DNA of 64,000 nucleotides from Roseateles noduli (lineage in GTDB: Bacteria > Pseudomonadota > Gammaproteobacteria > Burkholderiales > Burkholderiaceae_C), in assembly GCA_002205125.1 (NCBI GenBank), contig NIOE01000019.1, forward strand, positions 1-64,000. Direction: 5' to 3'. The position numbers and the translations under genes were made by a program. Under the pieces are notes generated by a model, which saw only the letters and a program-made list of their open reading frames with translations, did no database searches and was not told where the DNA came from. This document shows positions 9,036 through 16,633 of this stretch, piece by piece (positions within the stretch are counted from its first letter, which is position 1; each line of letters starts with the position of its first letter).

Positions 9036-10403
9036 TTATGCCGGGGCGGCATGGCCCCGGCGGTGCGCCCGGAGCCGCAGCCCGCCGAGCAGCCCCATCC
9101 CGATCGTCAGCGACAGCCAGGTGGCCGGTTCCGGGACCGAGGCGATCAGCGGCGCCATGGTGCCGTTGAACTGCCCGGACGCGACAAAGCTGAGTCCGGT
9201 GACGAAGCCGTCCGGCGCATACGGATCGAGGGCGACGCCCGTCTCGATGCCGGTGATGCGGAACCGGTCCACGCCCCCGACGCCGAAGGAGAAGCTCAGC
9301 CCACCCTGCAGCGTGTTGCCCGTGTCGGTCCACTGGGTGCCGTCCCACAGCCACAACCGGAACTGGTTGTCGCCGAACCCGGTCGGCAGCTGGACCGAGG
9401 CGAAGTTCGGGTCCCCCGCGGCGATGCGGTAATCGAAACCGACAGCGACTTCCGGATCGATGAAGATGGTCTGGCCACCGGTCACTGCGATGCCGGAGAA
9501 GCTGTACACGGGCGTCGCCCCCGAGAAGTCCGCGAAGGGCAGGTAGACGGGGCCAGCCAGCGCATTCGCCGGATCGCCCAGCGTGAAGTTCACGAACGAG
9601 CGCGATTGGCTCACGAGGTTGCTGAAAGCGCCTTGCGCGAGGTTGTTGCGCGTGTCCTGCAACTGCAGTTCGAGCGCGTATTGGCGGCCCGGCTGCAGGC
9701 TCTGCCCGGCGAGGAAGTGGCTGTCGCCGTTCGCCAGCGACAGCGAGGTGGTGCCCGCCGCCAGGCCCGCGTTGCGATAGATGAGGGTGGCCAGCCCGTT
9801 GCCGCCGACGCCGTTGTGGCCGCGGAAGTCGGAGATGTCGCGGATGTTGATGCTGACGGCGTCGATGTTGCTGCCGGCCGCCACGGTGGGCAGCAGCCAC
9901 TGGAAGTTCAGCGTGGCGCCGCTCTGCGCGACGCTCGTGGACTGGACGAAGCCCAGCGCGGCGGCCGTGGCGCCCAGCACCGGCGTCGTCGCGACGGCCT
10001 GGTTCGCGCCGTTGGTGAAGGTCAGGGTCCAGGCGCCGTCGGGGATGGCCTGAGGCAGTCGCGAGACCGACCAGTGGTTGCTCGCGAGGTCGGAAGCCAC
10101 GAAGTTGAGGGCCAGCGTGCTTGCTCCCTGGGTGGCGACGCCGCTGGTCCCGGCCGCGTTGGCCAGCGACTGCGGCTGGCACGGCCCGCCGAGCAGCACC
10201 ACGCAGGTGGCGCCCAGCTGTTGGCGCACGCGCGCGTCCAGACCGATCGCGTTGGGGGAGACGTTGTCGAGGAACTGGTAGGTGTTGCGCACCTCGATCG
10301 GCGCGGCGTGCGCGGCGGTTGCCAGGAAGGCCGACAGGCATGCCGCGCAGGGCGTCAAGCGCCGATGCCAGGACGTGAGGAACGGAGACGGACGACGGGA
10401 CAT
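9036..10403 (-). CDS. PEP-CTERM sorting-domain surface/exopolysaccharide-associated protein
   Basis: The 455-aa exported protein has a signal peptide (ACLSAFLATAAHA) and ends with VPEPATW, a hydrophobic helix and a basic tail (LRLRAHRRGHAAPA). These three parts make the PEP-CTERM signal processed by exosortase in exopolysaccharide-producing bacteria. The large middle part is Gly/Ser/Asn/Thr-rich with beta-strand character and no recognised enzyme motif. Start ATG 10403 follows a good GGGAG ribosome site; an upstream ATG at 10436 lacks one. No exosortase (EpsH/XrtA) gene is in the window, so it must be encoded elsewhere. Confidence 0.85.
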   Translation of the reverse strand: MSRRPSPFLTSWHRRLTPCAACLSAFLATAAHAAPIEVRNTYQFLDNVSPNAIGLDARVRQQLGATCVVLLGGPCQPQSLANAAGTSGVATQGASTLALNFVASDLASNHWSVSRLPQAIPDGAWTLTFTNGANQAVATTPVLGATAAALGFVQSTSVAQSGATLNFQWLLPTVAAGSNIDAVSINIRDISDFRGHNGVGGNGLATLIYRNAGLAAGTTSLSLANGDSHFLAGQSLQPGRQYALELQLQDTRNNLAQGAFSNLVSQSRSFVNFTLGDPANALAGPVYLPFADFSGATPVYSFSGIAVTGGQTIFIDPEVAVGFDYRIAAGDPNFASVQLPTGFGDNQFRLWLWDGTQWTDTGNTLQGGLSFSFGVGGVDRFRITGIETGVALDPYAPDGFVTGLSFVASGQFNGTMAPLIASVPEPATWLSLTIGMGLLGGLRLRAHRRGHAAPA

Positions 10404-10500
10404 GGCGTACTCCCAGAAGCGGCGGGCGCGCGGCACGGCAGACGGCCCGGCTGGCGGCGACGACGACGACGCATGGCGGCCGATAGTACGCAGTACGACT

Positions 10501-10534
10501 GGGGACTCATCCTCAAGATTGAGGATGAGTCCCC
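10501..10534. terminator. Perfect 15-bp hairpin, possible terminator
   Basis: Arms GGGGACTCATCCTCA (10501-10515) and TGAGGATGAGTCCCC (10520-10534) are exactly complementary around a 4-base AGAT loop. It lies 17 bases past the stop of the minus-strand HipA-N-like gene, so it may end that transcript, although no T-run follows. It also sits in front of the PEP-CTERM gene and could equally be a protein-binding palindrome. Confidence 0.55.
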
Positions 10535-10551
10535 GTCCGGCGGGACGGGCG

Positions 10552-10800
10552 TTACAACAAGTCCTCTGGAGAAACCTGAGGAATCAACGACGCGTGCCTG
10601 GCGAGGAGCTCGCAACGATGCCGCAGACGCGCGGCCATGGCATCGAGCAGCGACGGCGTCCGAGGGCTCAAAGGAAAGTTATCCTCCGATCGGAACCAGT
10701 CCTCGTCGTAAACGAAGTCGAAGAGGTCGCGTGCCGGATCCCGGCTCAGCGTTCCGATCCGCCGGCCCGAAGTCCGGATCGCGAGATGGACTGGGTACAT
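10552..10800 (-). CDS. Small HipA N-terminal-domain-like protein (HipS-like orphan)
   Basis: The 82-aa protein resembles the N-terminal subdomain of HipA kinases: VHLAIRTSGRRIGTLSRD, then FDFVYDEDWF and FPLSPRTPS, corresponding to the G.l..d...F.Yd.dWl...FPLS..lP pattern. The kinase domain is absent. Free-standing versions of this subdomain occur as HipS in tripartite HipBST toxin-antitoxin systems, but no hipB or hipT lies next to it here. A clear AGGAG ribosome site 6 bases before ATG 10800 suggests that it is expressed and is not debris. It could be an orphan antitoxin-like protein, a decayed hipA, or an unrelated small protein. The match is by eye only. Confidence 0.55.
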   Translation of the reverse strand: MYPVHLAIRTSGRRIGTLSRDPARDLFDFVYDEDWFRSEDNFPLSPRTPSLLDAMAARLRHRCELLARHASLIPQVSPEDLL

Positions 10801-10885
10801 CGATGCTCCTGTGAGCGATGCACTCTATGCGGCGTGTAGGCGAGTGACCATTCCCCGGATAGGTTGACCTGCTTGAGTAGTCGCG

Positions 10886-11776
10886 TCAGCGCCTGCGCTT
10901 CGCCTTCGGTGCGAACAACGCCTCCGCCTGCTCCAGGAACATCCGCGCCAACGGCGCGCGCGGGCTTTGCGCGCTCCAGACGAAGCCGCTCTTGCGGACC
11001 GGCGCCGTGCCGGGCAGCGGCACCTTCTGGATCGACAAGCCGCTGGACCACAGCGCCGACCAGTCCGGCAGCAGCGAGATGCCCAGCCCCTGGTCCACCA
11101 TCGCGGCGATCGACATCAGCCCGTTGATCTCCAGCCGACGTCGCGGGGTCAGGCCTTGCTGGCGCAGGTAGCGGTCCGCCAGTTGCCCGCCGAGCACCGA
11201 CCGGTCGTACTGGATGAAGGGCTCCGTACGCAGCAGGTCGTGCGCGTCGCGCCTGGCAAGCTCCTTGGGCGCGACGACGACCAGCGGCTCCGTCATCAAC
11301 TCTCGCCACTCGCAGGTCTTGGGGATCGTGAACTGCGGCTCGACGACGACCGCCGCGTCGAGGTCACCGGCCGCCACCATGCGGACCAGCTCGGTCGACG
11401 CGTTCGAGACCACCGAGACCGAGAGGTCGGGGTGGCTCGCGTACAGGCGCCGCAGCACCGGCGGCAGCACCGTCGTGAGCGCCGAGACGAACGCACCCAG
11501 CCGCAGTTCGCCCAACTGGACCTTCTCGTTGGCGAGCGCGCGCAGGTCGCGCTCCTCGCGGAGCATGTTGCGCGCGCGGTCGAAGATGTTCGGCCCCGCC
11601 GCCGTCGGCTTCACCGAGCGCCCCGAGCGCCGGATCAGCGCCGTGCCCAGGTCGTCCTCCAGCGCCTTCAGCCGCGCGGCGACCGCCGGCGCGGTCATGT
11701 CCAGCCGACGCGCGGCCTCCGCGATGGAGCCGCACTCCACCGTCGTCACGAAGCTCTGAACGTAGCGCAGATCCAT
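10886..11776 (-). CDS. LysR-family transcriptional regulator
   Basis: The 296-aa protein has the LysR winged helix-turn-helix at residues 1-60 (MDLRYVQSFVTTVECGSIAE, AARRLDMTAPAVAARLKALE). A substrate-binding domain follows from about residue 90 (ELRLGAFVSALTTVLPPVL). It is divergent from a Bug receptor/dehydratase pair across 150 bases that contain a TTGCT-N4-AGCAA inverted repeat. By the usual LysR arrangement it likely controls that pair in response to their substrate. The effector is unknown. Confidence 0.9.
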   Translation of the reverse strand: MDLRYVQSFVTTVECGSIAEAARRLDMTAPAVAARLKALEDDLGTALIRRSGRSVKPTAAGPNIFDRARNMLREERDLRALANEKVQLGELRLGAFVSALTTVLPPVLRRLYASHPDLSVSVVSNASTELVRMVAAGDLDAAVVVEPQFTIPKTCEWRELMTEPLVVVAPKELARRDAHDLLRTEPFIQYDRSVLGGQLADRYLRQQGLTPRRRLEINGLMSIAAMVDQGLGISLLPDWSALWSSGLSIQKVPLPGTAPVRKSGFVWSAQSPRAPLARMFLEQAEALFAPKAKRRR

Positions 11777-11832
11777 CCCGTCGTCCCTCGTCTCGCCGGC
11801 ACGGACCGGCGCTCCGGAACATAAGGAATTCT

Positions 11833-11846
11833 TTGCTCTGAAGCAA
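11833..11846. promoter_or_regulatory. Candidate LysR operator
   Basis: The perfect inverted repeat TTGCT-CTGA-AGCAA lies in the AT-richer centre of the divergent LysR/Bug intergenic space. A further AAGCAA follows at 11851-11856. LysR regulators typically bind such interrupted dyads (T-N11-A class) between themselves and the target. Binding is inferred from position only. Confidence 0.45.
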
Positions 11847-11926
11847 TGGGAAGCAAATTGTTCTCAGGTCGCGTTTGACGAAACATGCGACCCACAACAG
11901 CGCCATCCTCAAGGCCAGGAGACAAC

Positions 11927-12946
11927 ATGCCCAGCTCTTCCCATCCCAAAGCCGGTGTCGACAGACGCCAGGTGCTCGCTGCCGCCGCGGGCGTCGCGGC
12001 GTCTTCGCTCGCGCTCGGCGGCTCCGCCGTCGCGGCCACCTGGCCGGACAAGGTCATCACGATGATCGTCCCGTTCTCGCCCGGCGGCGCCACCGACATC
12101 ATCGGCCGCATCCTTGCGGCGGAGCTTTCCACCGGACTCGGGAAGCAGGTCATCGTCGAGAACCGCGCCGGCGCGGGCGGCAACCTCGGCGCGCAGGCCG
12201 TCGCCAAGGCCGCGCCCGACGGCTACACGATCCTGATGGGCGCGATGACCTCGCACTCGACCATCGCGACGCTGGAGAAGGGCAAGGTCCGCTACGACCT
12301 GGTCAAGGACTTCCAGACCGCCGCCGTCGTCGGCAGCGTGCCGCTGGTCTTCGTGGCCAACACCTCGGTGCCCGCGAAGACGCTCAAGGAACTCGTCGCC
12401 TACATCCAGGCCAATCCGGGCAAGGTTTCCTTCGGCTCCTCGGGCGCCGGCGCGCCGCAGCGCATGGCCTCTGAGATGCTCAAGCTCCAGGGCAAGCTCG
12501 CCACCGAGAACATCCCCTACCGCGGCAGCGGCCCGGCCGTCACCGATCTGATCGCGGGCCAGCTCCAGTTCATGGCGGAGACGGTGCCGGCGGTGCTGCA
12601 GTTCATCAAGGGTGGCAAGCTCACGCCGCTGGCCGTGGCCGCGTCCACGCGGGATCCCAACCTGCCCGAGGTGCCGACGACGGCCGAGGCCGGATTCCCC
12701 AATCTGGAGGTGACCTCGACCTTCGGCGTGCTGGTGCCCGCGGGCACGCCGGCCGACGTCGTGGCGCGACTGAACGCCGAGATCTACAAGGCGCTGCGCA
12801 AGCCCGAGGTGCTGGCACAGTTGGCCCAGCAGGGCGTGGTGGCGCAGGCGCCGTTGACGCCGGCCGCCGCGCAGGAGCGCCTCAAGGGCGAAGTGACGAA
12901 ATGGGCCAAGGTCATCGCCGCGGCCAACATCAAGGCAGACGAGTGA
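11927..12946 (+). CDS. Bug/TctC-family periplasmic solute-binding receptor
   Basis: The 339-aa Bug receptor begins with a twin-arginine-like signal (DRRQVLAAAAGVAASSLALG), then WPDKVITMIVPFSPGGATDI, VIVENRAGAGGNLGAQAV, PDGYTILMG and IPYRGSGPAVTDLIAGQLQF. ATG 11927 has an AGGAG ribosome site 6 bases upstream. It sits 7 bases before an IlvD/Edd-type dehydratase and is divergent from a LysR gene. The natural reading is capture of a sugar acid or hydroxy acid that the dehydratase then metabolises; the exact compound is not visible. Confidence 0.9.
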   Translation: MPSSSHPKAGVDRRQVLAAAAGVAASSLALGGSAVAATWPDKVITMIVPFSPGGATDIIGRILAAELSTGLGKQVIVENRAGAGGNLGAQAVAKAAPDGYTILMGAMTSHSTIATLEKGKVRYDLVKDFQTAAVVGSVPLVFVANTSVPAKTLKELVAYIQANPGKVSFGSSGAGAPQRMASEMLKLQGKLATENIPYRGSGPAVTDLIAGQLQFMAETVPAVLQFIKGGKLTPLAVAASTRDPNLPEVPTTAEAGFPNLEVTSTFGVLVPAGTPADVVARLNAEIYKALRKPEVLAQLAQQGVVAQAPLTPAAAQERLKGEVTKWAKVIAAANIKADE

Positions 12947-12953
12947 GGCAGCT

Positions 12954-14681
12954 GTGAGCGATCAACCCAAGGGCCTGAAGAAGGGCCTGACCAACTACGG
13001 CGACCAGGGCTTCTCGCTGTTCCTGCGCAAGGCCTTCATCAAGGGCGCGGGCTACACCGACGATGCGCTGGACCGGCCGGTCATCGGCATCACCAACACC
13101 GGCAGCAGCTACAACCCGTGCCACGGCAACATGCCGCAGCTGCTGGAGGCGGTGAAGCGCGGGATCATGCTCGCCGGCGGGCTGCCGATGGACTTCCCGA
13201 CGATCTCGGTGCACGAGAGCTTCTCGGCCCCGACCAGCATGTACCTGCGCAACCTGATGTCGATGGACACCGAGGAGCTGGTGCGCGCGCAGCCGATGGA
13301 CGCGGTGGTGCTGATCGGCGGCTGCGACAAGACGGTGCCGGCGCAGCTGATGGGCGCGGCGTCGGCGGGCATCCCGGCGATCCAGCTGATCACGGGCTCG
13401 ATGCTGACGGGCAGCCATCGCGGCGAGCGCGTCGGCGCCTGCACCGACTGCCGCCGCTACTGGGGCAAGTACCGCGCGGACGAGATCGACGATCTGGAGA
13501 TCGCCGACGTCAACAACCAGCTCGTCGCGAGCGTGGGGACCTGCTCGGTGATGGGCACGGCCAGCACGATGGCCTGCGTGGCGGAGGCGCTCGGCATGAC
13601 GGTGCCGGGCGGGGCCTCGCCGCCGGCGGTCACGGCGGACCGCATCCGCATCGCCGAGCAGACCGGCGCGCAGGCGGTCGAACTCGCGCGCAAGGGCCTC
13701 ACGATAGCCAAGATCCTGACGCCGGCCGCGTTCGAGAACGCGCTGCGCGTGCTGCTCGCGATCGGCGGCTCCACCAACGGCATCGTGCATCTGACCGCAA
13801 TCGCGGGCCGCATGGGGATCGACATCGATCTCGCGGGGCTCGATCGGTTGGGACGCGAGACGCCGGTCCTGCTCGACCTGAAGCCGTCGGGCCAGCATTA
13901 CATGGAGGACTTTCACCACGCGGGCGGCATGGCGACGCTGCTGCGTGAGCTCAAGCCGCTGCTGCGCCTGGAGGCGATGACGGTCACCGGCCGGACGCTG
14001 GGCGAGGAGATCGAGCGCGCGGGTGAGGGCTTCCAGCAGGACGTGGTGCGGTCCTTCGACCGGCCCATCTATCCGCAGGGCGGTCTGGCCGTGCTGCGCG
14101 GCAACCTGGCCCCGGGCGGCGCGATCATCAAGCAGTCGGCGGCGGATTCGACGCTGATGGAGCACGAGGGCAGGGCGGTGGTCTTCGAGAACAGCGCGGA
14201 CCTGGCCGCACGCATCGACAGCGACGACCTCGACGTCACCGCCGACGACATCCTGGTGCTGAAGAACATCGGACCGAAGGGCGCGCCGGGCATGCCCGAG
14301 GCAGGCTACATCCCGATCCCGCGCAAGCTGGCGCGGGCGGGGGTGAAGGACATCGTGCGCATCTCCGACGGCCGCATGAGCGGCACCGCCTTCGGCACCA
14401 TCGTGCTGCACGTGACACCCGAGGCGGCTGTGGGCGGACCGCTCGCCCACGTGCGCAACGGCGACCGCATCCGGCTGAGCGTGAAGGACCGGGAGATCGC
14501 GCTGCTGGTGTCCGATGAGGAGCTCGCGAACCGCGCCGCGGAGAACCCGGTCGTCGAGCCGACGGCGGAACGCGGCTATCGCAAGCTGTTCCTGCAGACG
14601 GTCACGCAGGCCGACCAGGGCGTGGACTTCGATTTCCTGCGCGCGGTGAAGACCACCGGCAAGGCCCCGGAGGATCGCTGA
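12954..14681 (+). CDS. IlvD/Edd-family dehydratase (sugar-acid or dihydroxy-acid type)
   Basis: The 575-aa Fe-S dehydratase removes water from a 2,3-dihydroxy acid or aldonic acid. Conserved cysteines are C56 (NPCHGNM), C124 (IGGCDKTVPA) and C197 (VGTCSVMGTAST). HRGERVGACTDCRRYWGKYR and the C-terminal SDGRMSGTAFGTIVLHV also match the family. The segment MTGSHRGERVG and the neighbouring receptor favour a catabolic aldonate dehydratase (L-arabonate/D-xylonate type) over biosynthetic IlvD, but the substrate is unproven. It starts with GTG at 12954 after a GAGG site, 7 bases after the Bug receptor stop, so the two form an operon. It converges on the TetR gene. Confidence 0.85.
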   Translation: MSDQPKGLKKGLTNYGDQGFSLFLRKAFIKGAGYTDDALDRPVIGITNTGSSYNPCHGNMPQLLEAVKRGIMLAGGLPMDFPTISVHESFSAPTSMYLRNLMSMDTEELVRAQPMDAVVLIGGCDKTVPAQLMGAASAGIPAIQLITGSMLTGSHRGERVGACTDCRRYWGKYRADEIDDLEIADVNNQLVASVGTCSVMGTASTMACVAEALGMTVPGGASPPAVTADRIRIAEQTGAQAVELARKGLTIAKILTPAAFENALRVLLAIGGSTNGIVHLTAIAGRMGIDIDLAGLDRLGRETPVLLDLKPSGQHYMEDFHHAGGMATLLRELKPLLRLEAMTVTGRTLGEEIERAGEGFQQDVVRSFDRPIYPQGGLAVLRGNLAPGGAIIKQSAADSTLMEHEGRAVVFENSADLAARIDSDDLDVTADDILVLKNIGPKGAPGMPEAGYIPIPRKLARAGVKDIVRISDGRMSGTAFGTIVLHVTPEAAVGGPLAHVRNGDRIRLSVKDREIALLVSDEELANRAAENPVVEPTAERGYRKLFLQTVTQADQGVDFDFLRAVKTTGKAPEDR

Positions 14682-14694
14682 CAGGCAAGATCGA

Positions 14695-15282
14695 TCAGGC
14701 CGGCTGGGTCAACTTGACGATCGCCGGCTGCACGATCGCGCCGAACGCCTTCGGATCGTCGACCGCGCGGGCCACGAGCATCGCGCCGTGCACGACGGCC
14801 ATGAAGGCGCGCGCCGAATTCGCGGGCGTGCCGACCAGGTGGAACTGTCCGGCCGCCACGCCGCGCTTGAGCACCGACGCCAGCCACGCGCCCAGGTCGT
14901 GGAAATGCCCGCGCACTTCCACTGCCACTTCCTCGGGGATCGTCGGCATCTCCGTGGCCAGCATCGCGCAGATGCAGAACGGATGCTCACCGCTGCGGAT
15001 GCAGCCGGCCCAGTAGTTCGCGTAGGCGTTCAGCTCCGCCAGGGGATCGTTGATCTGGCGCTCCAGCCCGGCCAGGCCGTTGCGCGCGTCCTCGCGATAG
15101 AGCGAGACCACGCGCTGGACCAGCACCGCCTTGCTCGGGAAGTGGTGGTGGATGCTGGCCTTGGTGATCTTGACCCGCTCGGCCAGGTCGGCGTAGCTGA
15201 AGCTGTTGTAGCCGCCGCAGACCAGCAGCGAACGCGTGTGCGCGACGATCTCGGCGGCCTTGGGGGAGAGCTCGACGGTCAT
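14695..15282 (-). CDS. TetR-family transcriptional regulator
   Basis: The 195-aa repressor has an N-terminal helix-turn-helix (TRSLLVCGGYNSFSYADLAE, then ITKASIHHHFPSKAVLVQRV). The C-terminal ligand domain contains NPL-like segments and a conserved AFMAVVHGAMLVARAV helix. ATG 15282 places the family motif at the usual distance. An in-frame ATG at 15312 would add 10 residues but lies only one base from a 25-bp inverted repeat that looks like the autoregulatory operator. It is downstream of an iron alcohol dehydrogenase on the same strand and may control it. Confidence 0.85.
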   Translation of the reverse strand: MTVELSPKAAEIVAHTRSLLVCGGYNSFSYADLAERVKITKASIHHHFPSKAVLVQRVVSLYREDARNGLAGLERQINDPLAELNAYANYWAGCIRSGEHPFCICAMLATEMPTIPEEVAVEVRGHFHDLGAWLASVLKRGVAAGQFHLVGTPANSARAFMAVVHGAMLVARAVDDPKAFGAIVQPAIVKLTQPA

Positions 15283-15313
15283 GGGGCCCGATTCGGATGA
15301 ACGAGGCCCCATT

Positions 15314-15338
15314 CTACCGGTTGTCTACTAGTTGGTAG
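15314..15338. promoter_or_regulatory. Candidate TetR operator
   Basis: An imperfect 25-bp dyad has CTACCGGTTG on one side and AGTTGGTAG on the other, with outer CTACC/GGTAG arms exact. It lies just upstream of the TetR gene and after the alcohol dehydrogenase stop. TetR-type repressors normally bind such dyads overlapping their own promoter. Inferred, not demonstrated. Confidence 0.45.
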
Positions 15339-15356
15339 GGAGGGCCGGGCGTTGCC

Positions 15357-16517
15357 TCACATCGACTCGTCCAGCATCTTCCGGTAGTCGCTCGCCGAGG
15401 CCTCGCGCGGATTGGTCTTGTGGGTGTGGTCGTGCAGCGCGCGCTCGACGATCTGCTCGTGGAGATCCACCGTCACGCCCATCTCGCGCAATCCGGCGGG
15501 CAGTCCGAGCCGCTGGTTCATCGCCTTCACCGCCCCGGCGAGCTCGTCGGCGGGCGTGCCTTCCTGCAGGTTCATCGCATGGCCCATGCGGGCGATCTTG
15601 TCGTCGCGCCGCATGGAGTCGTGCATCCCGTTGAAGCGGATCACCGCTGGGAGGAACACTGCGTTCAAGGTGCCGTGGTGCAGCTTGGGCATCAGTCCAC
15701 CCAGCGCATGGCTCAGCGAATGCACGCAGCCCAGCCCCTTCTGGAAGGCGAGCGCGCCCATGGTGCTCGCGGCCATCATGTCGAGGCGGGCGTCGATGTC
15801 GTCGGGATGCGTGGTGGCGCGCTCGATTTGTCGCCAGCCGCGTCGCAGGCCTTCGAGTGCGATGCCGTCGGCCGGCGGATTGAAAGCCGAGGACATGAAG
15901 GTCTCCATGCAGTGCGCGATCGCGTCCATGCCGGTCGCCGCCGTCAGCGCGGCGGGCAGCTTGCGCGTCAGCTCCGGATCGCAGATCGCCGACTTGGGCA
16001 TCAGCTCCCAGTTGTGGAAGCCCAGCTTGCGGCCGTCGTCCACGATGATGATCGCGCCGCGCGCGACCTCGGAGCCGGTGCCCGCGGTCGTCGGCACCGC
16101 GATCAGCGGCACTGCCTTCGTCGTGATGTTGCCGGCGCCGCCGAGGATGGTGGCGTACCTCGTCAGCGGGCCTTCGTGCGTCGCGGCGATCGCGACGCCC
16201 TTGGCCAGGTCGATGCTCGATCCGCCGCCGATCGCGATCAGCCCGTCGCAGCCGCGGGCGCGGAACAGCTCGACGGCCTCGCGCACGGCGGCCTCGGTCG
16301 GATTGGGCGGCGTGCCGTCGTAGACGGGCAGGGCGGCGGCGTCGATCGGCGAGGCGGCCCAGGCCTCCAGGACCAGGTCCAGCACGCCGGCGGCGCGCAC
16401 GCCCTTGTCGGTGACGATCAGCGGCTTGCCGATGCCGGCGCGCACGCATTCCGCGCCGATGAGCCGGCGCGCGCCGGCTTCCAGATGGATGTGGGTGAGG
16501 TACTGGATCAGGGCCAT
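15357..16517 (-). CDS. Iron-containing (group III) alcohol dehydrogenase
   Basis: The 386-aa NAD(P)-dependent dehydrogenase belongs to the Fe-ADH family. Nucleotide binding is shown by IGGGSSIDLAKGVAI, and metal ligands lie in the MDAIAHCMETFMS, HSLSHALGGLMPKLHHG and MHDS regions. ATG 16517 is chosen because MALIQYLTHIHLEAG starts a normal family N-terminus with an AGGA site about 9 bases upstream; the upstream extension is Pro/Arg-rich and unlike the family. It probably oxidises or reduces a hydroxy acid, diol or alcohol. It is divergent from the esterase gene and upstream of TetR. Confidence 0.87.
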   Translation of the reverse strand: MALIQYLTHIHLEAGARRLIGAECVRAGIGKPLIVTDKGVRAAGVLDLVLEAWAASPIDAAALPVYDGTPPNPTEAAVREAVELFRARGCDGLIAIGGGSSIDLAKGVAIAATHEGPLTRYATILGGAGNITTKAVPLIAVPTTAGTGSEVARGAIIIVDDGRKLGFHNWELMPKSAICDPELTRKLPAALTAATGMDAIAHCMETFMSSAFNPPADGIALEGLRRGWRQIERATTHPDDIDARLDMMAASTMGALAFQKGLGCVHSLSHALGGLMPKLHHGTLNAVFLPAVIRFNGMHDSMRRDDKIARMGHAMNLQEGTPADELAGAVKAMNQRLGLPAGLREMGVTVDLHEQIVERALHDHTHKTNPREASASDYRKMLDESM

Positions 16518-16633
16518 GAGCGAGGGTCCTTTGCCTGGTGATGACGGGCCGCGGCGGCGCGGGCCCGCGGGGTCTGGGAGAATCCCGCGATTGGGGCTTG
16601 GCAGACAGCCGAGCCTACGCCCTGGAGTTCCCG

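Noticed and set aside
7948-10341. Possible 797-aa fusion of a receptor with an upstream Arg-rich domain
   Set aside because: The extension is the PEP-CTERM gene read in the wrong frame. The receptor begins with its own signal peptide at 8913.
12954-14681. Biosynthetic dihydroxy-acid dehydratase (ilvD) for branched amino acids
   Set aside because: The gene is locked to a LysR-controlled receptor, and the HRGERVGACTDCRRYW segment is more like sugar-acid dehydratases. Not fully excluded, so no gene symbol was given.
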